Source of the DNA: Deltaproteobacteria bacterium
GTDB lineage: Bacteria; Myxococcota; Polyangia; Polyangiales; B10-G4
DNA: 9,094 nucleotides
Direction of reading: 5' to 3'
Assembly: GCA_019312705.1 (NCBI GenBank)
Contig: JAFDCW010000109.1
Span: forward strand, 1-9,094
A model generated the notes under the pieces. The model worked only from the letters and a program-made list of their open reading frames with translations, was not told the origin of the DNA and ran no database searches. The position numbers were made by a program, and so were the translations under genes. Positions 1-6,690 of this stretch are shown here, piece after piece (position 1 is the first letter of the stretch; each line of letters opens with the position of its first letter).

Positions 1-2
1 AG

Positions 3-176
3 ATCCCCCTCTACCGCGCCGACGGAATGCACCCCACCCCGGCGGGGACCTACCTCGCAGCGTGCGTCTTCTATCGAGTGCTCACCGGCAGGGCAGCGAG
101 TGGGCTCTCGTATCGCCCCTGGCCCATGCGGCCGGCGACGGCAGCGAGGCTGCAAGAGATCGCCGACGGCGGTTGA
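3..176 (+). CDS. SGNH/GDSL-type hydrolase, C-terminal fragment
   Basis: The gene enters from the left edge in frame 3 and ends at TGA 174-176, so only its last 57 codons are visible. The fragment carries DGMHPTPAGTYLAACVFY. This is the last conserved block of SGNH hydrolases, where the Asp-x-x-His pair supplies the catalytic Asp and His of the Ser-Asp-His triad (here Asp at visible residue 7 and His at 10). The helix after it (AGTYLAACVFYRVLTG) is typical of a bacterial SGNH subgroup that includes DUF4886-like proteins. The Ser and oxyanion blocks lie outside the window, so the substrate (ester, acyl or carbohydrate acetyl group) cannot be inferred. A tail of about 27 residues follows the motif. 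The gene converges on the small lipoprotein gene at 217-396. Confidence 0.8.
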   Translation: MPLYRADGMHPTPAGTYLAACVFYRVLTGRAASGLSYRPWPMRPATAARLQEIADGG

Positions 177-191
177 CTCGCAATGCGCGGC

Positions 192-210
192 GCGGCGAGC
201 TCGACGCCGC
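192..210. terminator. possible hairpin between convergent genes
   Basis: GCGGCG (192-197) and CGCCGC (205-210) can form a 6-bp all-G/C stem with a 7-nt loop. The stem lies in the 40-bp gap between two convergent stop codons (174-176 on plus, 217-219 on minus). No T-tract follows on either strand, so it is at best a weak or non-canonical terminator. The position is the main argument; in DNA this GC-rich such a stem can occur by chance. Confidence 0.25.
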
Positions 211-216
211 TGGCCC

Positions 217-396
217 TCACAGCTGCGCAGCGTCGAGGCTGGCAACGGTCAGCGTGGACGGCACTCCGGAGGTCATGCCCGTGCTGGCATCCCCACCGGG
301 AGTGGTCGGGGGAAGGCCTGGACCACGACGAGTCTCCGTGCAGCCAGCGGCGAGAGTGAGGGTCGCCAGGGCGACGCAAAGCAAAGCGGTTCTCAT
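217..396 (-). CDS. small putative lipoprotein, 59 aa
   Basis: The predicted product opens with a classic lipoprotein signal peptide: MRTALL, a hydrophobic core (CVALATLTL), then the lipobox LAAGC with the modifiable Cys at residue 19. The mature part is only about 40 residues, low in complexity and rich in Gly, Thr, Pro and Ser, with no recognisable domain. The start at 396 is preferred over the longer frame opening at 576 because it puts the signal peptide at the N-terminus. It also has a GGAG Shine-Dalgarno sequence 6 nt upstream on the minus strand. The longer version would translate a 12-bp tandem repeat into a repeated NRVP unit. The gene lies 190 bp downstream of the sigma-54 activator in the same direction and could be co-transcribed with it. 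An anchored envelope peptide is the likely fate; the function is unknown. Confidence 0.6.
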   Translation of the reverse strand: MRTALLCVALATLTLAAGCTETRRGPGLPPTTPGGDASTGMTSGVPSTLTVASLDAAQL

Positions 397-408
397 GAGA
401 TGCTCCAA

Positions 409-451
409 TCGGTTCGGCATTCGGTTCGGCACTCGGTTCGGCACTCGGTTC
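409..451. repeat. 12-bp tandem repeat, about 3.6 copies
   Basis: Three complete units, TCGGTTCGGCAT (409-420), TCGGTTCGGCAC (421-432) and TCGGTTCGGCAC (433-444), are followed by a partial unit TCGGTTC (445-451). Units differ by one base at most. The array sits 13 bp upstream of the lipoprotein start codon, so it falls in that gene's leader or promoter. It lies within the 190-bp gap (397-586) between the lipoprotein and the sigma-54 activator. I see nothing else definite in that gap. Confidence 0.9.
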
Positions 452-586
452 TGCGCCGCCCGCAAGGTCCATGCCCAAGACCACGGGCTGGAGATCGCAT
501 AGGATATCCGAGCCCGCGTGAACAGGCGTCCATACGATGCTGCGCCATCATGGCTCGGTCTGTGGTCGGCACTCACGCCACGTTCC

Positions 587-2050
587 TCACTCGTCGGGGC
601 CGCTCACGTACTTGCGCACGGTACGCCGGTCGAGGCCGGTGATCCTCGCGACCTCGACGTAGGTGCCGTGGCGTTCGTGCAGCAACGAGCAATAGCGGCG
701 TATGAGTTCTTCGGCGGTGAGGGTGCCCCCGGCGAGGGCTGCAGAGAGACCCTCGGACTCGTCGGCCCGCGCCTGCGCATCCGGAGAGCAGCGCCGCGTC
801 AGCAGCACCCGACGAATGCACTGCTCGAGCTCTCGGACGTTGCCGGGCCAGCCGTAGGCGCGCCCGAGGTCGCGGTCGATCGCCTCCGCGACCATCTCGT
901 GCAACTCGGTGGAGGCCTCGCCGACGAGGCGCGGGATGAGGCTGTCGAGGAGGTCGTCGAGTTCCTGCGGATCCTCGGCCACGCGCGTCCGGAGCGGGGG
1001 CACCTGAATGACATCAGACGACAGCCGGTAGTAGAAGTCGTCGCGAAAGCGCCCGTCGCGGCGCAGCTCGTCGAGGGGGCGGTGCGTCGCGGCGATGACC
1101 CTCCCGGAGAACTGCCGCTCCTCGCGGCCGCCGACGGGCGTGTAGAGGCGCTCTTGGAGGACGCGCAGCAGCTTGATCTGCACCGGCGCCGTGACCTCGC
1201 CGATCTCGTCGAGGAAGGCCGCGCCGTGGGCCCGACATCGGTCGAAGACCCCACCACGGTCTTCGAAGGCTCCGGTGAAGGCCCCCTTCTGGTGGCCGAA
1301 GAGCTCCGACTCGATGAGGGACTCGGGGAACTGGCTCAGGTTGATGGGCACGAAGGATTCGGTAAACGAGAACTCGAAGCGCCCGTTGTCCGCGTCGTAG
1401 GGGATGAACCCCGAGCGCCCAACCGCCGCCGCCGCCGCCCCCTTCCCGGTCCCGGTCTCGCCGAGGAGGATGGTCGAGAAGTCCTCCATGCGGTCCCAGA
1501 GGAATCGGTCGTAAAGCCGGATGTCGTGGGTGAAGACCGAGTTCCACAGGCTCTCCCGAAGGCGGCGCATCGAGGCGCTGCGCCCGACGAGGCCATGGGC
1601 GATGAAGAAGTACGCGCGGCGCATCTGGAAAAATAGCGCCAACATGCGCTTCGCCCGCTCCTCGGCGATGCCGCAGCCGGCGAGTTCCCCCAGCACCGCG
1701 GGCCCGAAGGGCGCGGCGATTGGACCGTTCCCGGAAGCGAGTTGGCGCGCGATGTGACCGTCGATCTCCTCGACATGTCGATGAAACGCGTCGAAGAGGA
1801 TGCCGTGTTCGACGAGCTCGGCGTCTTCCCCGGCGAAGGCTGCGGGGGAAATGGGGCCCTTTTGGGCCAGGCGCTCGAGCCCCTCGGAGACGCTCACGCC
1901 GAGGCGCGCGAGCACGTCCGGGTCTCCCGGCCCGGTGCCCGCAATCTGCTCGTCGAGGCGATCTCGCTCGGGGCTGAAGGGGTTGACGAAGGCCGCGCGA
2001 GATACGAGCTCGAGGAGCTCACGCTGGGCGCCGTTCAGAGTCCGGGTCAT
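587..2050 (-). CDS. sigma-54-dependent transcriptional activator (AAA+ enhancer-binding protein)
   Basis: The 487-residue protein has a complete sigma-54 activator AAA+ module. Walker A is GETGTGKG (197-204), and the sigma-54 contact loop GAFTGA is intact at 256-261 after ESELFGHQK. Walker B is FLDEIGE (279-285), followed by FRDDFYYRL with the usual arginines and GWPGNVRELEQ of sensor II. A C-terminal helix-turn-helix (about 465-482, VARITGLDRRTVRKYV) should bind enhancer DNA. Residues 1-165 are not a receiver, GAF, PAS or FHA domain that I can recognise; they look mostly helical. About 11 extra residues lie between Walker A and GAFTGA compared with NtrC, and the usual Glu after the Walker A Lys is Gly. 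I associate similar proteins with Myxococcota. The start ATG has only a weak GGA upstream, but the preceding frame overlaps it by ATGA. The target promoters are unknown. Confidence 0.93.
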   Translation of the reverse strand: MTRTLNGAQRELLELVSRAAFVNPFSPERDRLDEQIAGTGPGDPDVLARLGVSVSEGLERLAQKGPISPAAFAGEDAELVEHGILFDAFHRHVEEIDGHIARQLASGNGPIAAPFGPAVLGELAGCGIAEERAKRMLALFFQMRRAYFFIAHGLVGRSASMRRLRESLWNSVFTHDIRLYDRFLWDRMEDFSTILLGETGTGKGAAAAAVGRSGFIPYDADNGRFEFSFTESFVPINLSQFPESLIESELFGHQKGAFTGAFEDRGGVFDRCRAHGAAFLDEIGEVTAPVQIKLLRVLQERLYTPVGGREERQFSGRVIAATHRPLDELRRDGRFRDDFYYRLSSDVIQVPPLRTRVAEDPQELDDLLDSLIPRLVGEASTELHEMVAEAIDRDLGRAYGWPGNVRELEQCIRRVLLTRRCSPDAQARADESEGLSAALAGGTLTAEELIRRYCSLLHERHGTYVEVARITGLDRRTVRKYVSGPDE

Positions 2051-2280
2051 GGTTCATCCGAGGGTACACGGCCGGGGGCCCGACGCGTCAGGTGACCTCG
2101 AGGGTCATCGTATACGGCAAACACCGGTCCCCATGAGCTGCCCCCGGTGTCTCGGACCACGTCAACGTTGTCGAGCCGCTTGGTCGAGGCAACCGACCAA
2201 GTGCGGCGCGCGGGCAGGGGCTCGGCCGCGGCCGCATGCGCGGGGGCCTTCGCCTTCGTGAGCCGCGCTTTCTGAACCAT
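2047..2280 (-). CDS. possible small hypothetical protein, 77 aa
   Basis: An open frame begins at ATG 2280 on the minus strand and ends in TGA overlapping the activator's ATG (ATGA, 2047-2050), the same kind of overlap seen elsewhere in the window. Its first 45 or so codons have strong G/C third positions; the rest are less biased (about 72% overall by my count). The N-terminal half is basic and Ala-rich, and I recognise no domain. No clear Shine-Dalgarno sequence precedes ATG 2280. The frame also opens further upstream to 2331, but that start would lie inside the arsM promoter. It could be a real leader gene of the activator, a decayed gene, or chance. Confidence 0.22.
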   Translation of the reverse strand: MVQKARLTKAKAPAHAAAAEPLPARRTWSVASTKRLDNVDVVRDTGGSSWGPVFAVYDDPRGHLTRRAPGRVPSDEP

Positions 2281-2367
2281 CACGGCGATTGTCGCCGCAG
2301 AGGCCTTGACAATATTGATTGCAGGATACAACTAGTTAGTTGCAGGCATCAACCAATTGAGGCACGG
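2051..2367. other. divergent intergenic region
   Basis: These 317 bp separate the minus-strand activator from plus-strand arsM. The left two-thirds are GC-rich and hold only the doubtful 77-residue frame. The last 65 bp turn abruptly AT-rich and contain the rightward promoter and operator-like repeats annotated separately. I find no convincing sigma-54 (-24/-12) element and no clear promoter for the activator. Confidence 0.6.
2306..2357 (+). promoter_or_regulatory. arsM-marR promoter with operator-like repeats
   Basis: A perfect -35 hexamer, TTGACA (2306-2311), is followed after 15 bp by TACAAC (2327-2332), a 4-of-6 match to the -10 consensus with slightly short spacing. Overlapping the -10 is the inverted repeat CAACTA-GT-TAGTTG (2329-2342), which contains the perfect palindrome AACTAGTT (2330-2337). 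The motif TTGCAGG-3 nt-CAAC occurs twice (2319-2332 and 2341-2354), as an 11-of-14 direct repeat in which each unit is itself a GTTG/CAAC-type dyad. TTGCA/CAAC dyads are the kind of site MarR-family dimers bind. The likely ligand is the MarR protein encoded at the end of the same unit, which would give autorepression. The regulatory logic is inferred from position and symmetry. Confidence 0.65.
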
Positions 2368-3180
2368 ATGGACAAAGAAGAGATACACGGTGTGGTGAGA
2401 TCGGGATATGCGGAGCTCGCGCGCAGGAAGGGCCGGGGCAGCGAAGAACCCGGGAGAACTGGGCACACCGAGACCGCGGCCCTCATGGGCTATTCGGAGG
2501 CGGATCTCGAGGGCGAGGCGGCCGGGGCAAATCTCGGCCTCGGCTGCGGCAACCCCACGGCCCTCGCCGGCCTGAGGCCCGGGGAAGCTGTGGTCGACCT
2601 CGGCTCTGGAGCGGGCTTCGACGCCTTGCTCTCCGCCGAAAAGCTGGGACCGGAGGGCAGGTTCATCGGCGTGGACATGACCCCCGAGATGCTCGAGCAG
2701 GCCCGAACCAACGCGGTGAAGGCCGGCTTCGCGCGCACTGTCGAGTTCCGCGAGGGCCTGATCGAAGACCTCCCCGTCGCATCGCAGAGCGTCGACGTCG
2801 TCATCTCCAACTGCGTTATCAACCTGAGCCCTGACAAAGCACAGGTCTTTCGCGAGGCGCATCGAGTGCTCAAGCCGGGGGGCCGCGTCGCGGTCAATGA
2901 TCTCCTGCTGAGTGTGCCGCTGCCGCCCGAGGTGGCGGAGCTCGCCGCGAGTTGGATCGCGTGTGTGGGGGGCGCATCGACCGAAGACGAGTATCTGGGA
3001 CACATGCGCGCCGCGGGCTTCGAGGATATCGAGTTCACGCGCAAGCCCGCCGCCCCGATGCTCACCGCGAGCCTCGATGACCCGATATGGAACGCCGCTA
3101 CCGCCTTGCTCGGCGCGGAGCAGCTCGAGGAGCTGGCCAAGACCGTCTTCAGCTACTCCATCACGGCTCAGAGGCCATGA
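2368..3180 (+). CDS. arsM: arsenite S-adenosylmethionine methyltransferase
   Basis: This 270-residue SAM-dependent methyltransferase converts As(III) to methylated arsenicals in the cytoplasm. The class I SAM site is VVDLGSGAGFD (75-85), with the acidic residue VDM (102-104) for the ribose. ArsM hallmarks are GLGCGNP (57-63), SNCVINLSPDK (147-157) and ACVGGA (198-203). Cys60, Cys149 and Cys199 match the three conserved arsenic-binding cysteines of the family. The extra N-terminal cysteine (Cys44 of the algal enzyme), or the vicinal Cys pair many bacterial homologues have, is missing: residues 1-59 contain no Cys. Start ATG 2368 has GAGG 5 nt upstream and fits the operator spacing. The earlier in-frame start at 2236 would run through the promoter. 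The next gene overlaps its stop by ATGA. Confidence 0.95.
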   Translation: MDKEEIHGVVRSGYAELARRKGRGSEEPGRTGHTETAALMGYSEADLEGEAAGANLGLGCGNPTALAGLRPGEAVVDLGSGAGFDALLSAEKLGPEGRFIGVDMTPEMLEQARTNAVKAGFARTVEFREGLIEDLPVASQSVDVVISNCVINLSPDKAQVFREAHRVLKPGGRVAVNDLLLSVPLPPEVAELAASWIACVGGASTEDEYLGHMRAAGFEDIEFTRKPAAPMLTASLDDPIWNAATALLGAEQLEELAKTVFSYSITAQRP

Positions 3181-3611
3181 GCCGCGTTGCCGATGACGTC
3201 ATCGCGTTCTACCGTATGTTCTCCTCGTTCGAGCGCGAGGAGATCTGCTGCGGGTCGGTCACCCCAGCCCAGTGTGTGCTCCTCCAGACGCTGACCACAG
3301 AGGAGTGGGATGTGAGCGGCCTCGCCGCTGCGTCGAGGGTCACCAAGGGCGCGATGACGCGCCTCGTCGACAGGCTCGAGGACCGGGGCTGGGTCACCCG
3401 CGAACGAGGCGAAGACGATGGGCGCCGAGTTTTGGTCGCCCTCACCGCCGACGGGAAGAAGGAAGCGAGGCGCCTCCACGACCTCACCGAGAGAAGCATC
3501 GGGGCGATCTTCGAGCGCATCCCGAAGGGTGAGCGAGCCCAGGTCGTCCGAAGCATGCACGTCCTCCGTCGAGCAGCTGAAGAGGCCCGGGCCCTCTTGG
3601 ACTGCTGCTAG
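3177..3611 (+). CDS. MarR-family transcriptional regulator, cysteine-rich
   Basis: The 144-residue winged-helix protein matches MarR layout: an N-terminal dimer helix, then the DNA-binding helices (LAAASRVTKGAMTRLVDRLE, 49-68), the beta-wing (GWVTRERGEDDGRR, 71-84) and LTADGKK (89-95), then C-terminal dimer helices. It carries a vicinal pair at Cys24-Cys25 followed by Gly, a third Cys at 33 in TPAQC, and a terminal Cys143-Cys144 pair. Trivalent arsenicals bind such thiol clusters. With the ATGA overlap to arsM and operator-like repeats upstream, the simplest role is an arsenic-sensing autorepressor of arsM-marR. Sensing of oxidants or other thiophiles is an alternative. AGAGG lies only 2 nt before the ATG, so translation probably depends on coupling to arsM. 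Confidence 0.92.
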   Translation: MSRVADDVIAFYRMFSSFEREEICCGSVTPAQCVLLQTLTTEEWDVSGLAAASRVTKGAMTRLVDRLEDRGWVTRERGEDDGRRVLVALTADGKKEARRLHDLTERSIGAIFERIPKGERAQVVRSMHVLRRAAEEARALLDCC

Positions 3612-3679
3612 GCGGAGATCTGACCCTGGTTGCGAATCGGAGATGGCCGTCCCTTGGAGTTGCGGCCCAGAGGCGGCTC

Positions 3680-4486
3680 ATGGACAATCGCGGCGATGAA
3701 TCTCGAGACCCGCCATCGGCCTGCAGTTCCCGATCGATGACTGAAGACTCGGTCCCCATCGAGATGACCACCGCGGCCGTGCCGATCCTCTACCGGGACG
3801 AAGCCATCGTCGTGGTCAACAAGCCCTCGGGCATGCCCGTGCACCGAGGCGCTGGGCATCACGGAGACGTGGTGATGACTCTGGTCCGTGACGCGATCGG
3901 CCAGTGGGTCTATCCCGTGCACCGCCTCGACGCACCGACGAGCGGCGTGATGGCCTTCGCTCTTTCGTCGGACCACGCGGCGGCGCTCCAAGGGGCCTTC
4001 GAGGCCCGCCTCGTCCAGAAGCGCTATCTGGCCCTCGTCCTCGGTGAGGTCCCCGACGCCGGGGTCCTCGACTCGCCAATGCGTAAGAACAAGACCAAAA
4101 AGGGCGGCCCCGAGGTCGAATCGATCACCGAATACGAGCGGCTCTTCGTCGCTCCCTTCTCGGGCCCCGATGGCGCCCTCTCCCTCGTCTCGGTCACGCC
4201 GAAGACCGGCCGTCAGCACCAGATCCGCCGCCACTTCCGGCGCTTCCACCATGCCCTCGCCGGGGATGTCTCCTATGGCCGGGGCCCGAAGAACCAACGC
4301 CTCCGGGACGAGCTCGGGCTTCATCGCCTGGCGCTGCACGCGGTCGCCATCACCCTGCCCCACCCCGTCACGGAAAAAGCCATGAGCTTCACGGCGGACA
4401 TCCCCGAAGATCTCCGAGCACCGTTCCTGCGCGCGGGCATTCCCGAAGAAGTGCTCGACGTGACCTCGCTCCGTACCAATCGGTGA
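3680..4486 (+). CDS. truC: RluA-family tRNA pseudouridine synthase (TruC-like)
   Basis: The protein has the RluA-family catalytic motif HRLDAPTSGV (81-90 from this start), with Asp84 as nucleophile. It opens with ILYRDEAIVVVNKPSGMPVHR (36-56), then QKRYLAL, PKTGRQHQIRRH and GLHRLALHA. This order, the short length without an S4 domain, and the VRDAIGQ-x-V-x-x-x-HRLD spacing match TruC, which modifies uridine 65 in some tRNAs. Distinguishing it from other short RluA paralogues from sequence alone is uncertain. The chosen start has AGAGG (3669-3673) 6 nt upstream but adds about 30 residues before the family begins. ATG 3737 or 3764 are alternatives without good ribosome sites. The gene follows marR by 68 bp; after it, CGCTCCG (4467-4473) and CGGAGCG (4494-4500) could pair as a weak terminator. 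Confidence 0.88.
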   Translation: MDNRGDESRDPPSACSSRSMTEDSVPIEMTTAAVPILYRDEAIVVVNKPSGMPVHRGAGHHGDVVMTLVRDAIGQWVYPVHRLDAPTSGVMAFALSSDHAAALQGAFEARLVQKRYLALVLGEVPDAGVLDSPMRKNKTKKGGPEVESITEYERLFVAPFSGPDGALSLVSVTPKTGRQHQIRRHFRRFHHALAGDVSYGRGPKNQRLRDELGLHRLALHAVAITLPHPVTEKAMSFTADIPEDLRAPFLRAGIPEEVLDVTSLRTNR

Positions 4487-5817
<1,331 letters not shown>

Positions 5818-5818
<1 letters not shown>

Positions 5819-6690
5819 TGTTCGAGACACTCAAAGAGACGCGCAGCTTCGGTGGGCGCCAGCTCATGCTTCGCCACGAGTCAGCGGAGTGCGGCGGCCC
5901 GATGGAGCTCTCGGTCTACCTGCCGCCCCAGGCGGCCGACACGAAGGTGCCGGTCGTCTACTGGCTCTCGGGCCTGACCTGCACCGCGGCCAACTTCACC
6001 GACAAGGCCGGCGCCCAGCGCATCGCCTCAGAGCTCGGCCTCGCTGTCGTCTGCCCCGATACCAGCCCCCGGGGCGCGGGCTACGCCGGCGAAGAGGCCG
6101 GCTGGGACTTCGGCACCGGCGCGGGGTTCTATGTCGATGCGACCGAAGCCCCGTGGTCCGAGCGCTACCGGATGTACTCCTACGTCACGGACGAACTGCC
6201 CCGCGCCATCGACGCCACCTTCCCCACCCTCGGCGAAGGCCACCGGTCGGTCTTCGGCCACTCGATGGGCGGCCACGGCGCCCTGGTCATCGGGCTGCGC
6301 GAACCTCGGAAGTGGCGCTCGGTCTCGGCCTTGGCGCCGATCTGCGCGCCGACGAAGTGCCCTTGGGGCGAAAAAGCCTTCGGCGGCTACCTCGGCCCGG
6401 ACCGGGAGTCGTGGAAAGCCTACGACGCGTCCGAGCTCCTCGGCCGCGGCACGCACCCCCGGAAGATCCTCGTCGACCAGGGCCTCGCCGACCCCTTCCT
6501 CGACGAGCAGCTGCACCCGCACCTGCTCGAAGAAGCGGCCGCCCGAGCGGGCCAACCGCTCGAGGTCCGGCGCCACGTTGGCTACGACCACAGCTACTAC
6601 TTCATCGCGACCTTCGTCGAGGACCACCTACGGCACCACGCGGCGATTCTCATGGCGAATGGACAAGCCGGAAGCGGGGGGCCCCCCTGA
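5818..6690 (+). CDS. frmB: S-formylglutathione hydrolase
   Basis: This alpha/beta-hydrolase (esterase D family) hydrolyses S-formylglutathione to formate and glutathione, completing formaldehyde detoxification after frmA. The nucleophile elbow is GHSMGGHGA with Ser149; Asp225 (DQGLADPFL) and His258 (GYDHSYYFI) complete the triad. VVYWLSGLTCTAANF (46-60) is the family's oxyanion-side signature. PDTSPRGAG (80-88) and APICAPTKCPWGEKAF (173-188) are also diagnostic. Length is 290 residues against a usual 277-282; the excess is a Gly/Pro tail (GQAGSGGPP) encoded by a G6C6 run right at the stop. The start shares one base with the frmA stop. Its own stop lies inside the likely CTG start of the next gene (CTGA). 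Confidence 0.97.
6676..6687. repeat. G6C6 perfect palindrome at the frmB-channel junction
   Basis: Six G followed by six C end directly at the frmB TGA (6688-6690). The run encodes the last frmB residues, supplies a G-rich stretch just ahead of CTG 6687, and is a homopolymer where sequencing or replication slippage could alter the frame. Confidence 0.9.

Noticed and set aside
409..451. CRISPR-like array
   Set aside because: The units are directly abutting 12-mers without spacers, so this is a simple tandem repeat.
397..576. N-terminal extension of the lipoprotein to 576
   Set aside because: It would bury the signal peptide internally and translate the tandem repeat; the internal ATG has a good GGAG.
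518..1636. Plus-strand frame of 372 codons
   Set aside because: Antisense shadow of the sigma-54 activator, whose AAA+ motifs are unambiguous.
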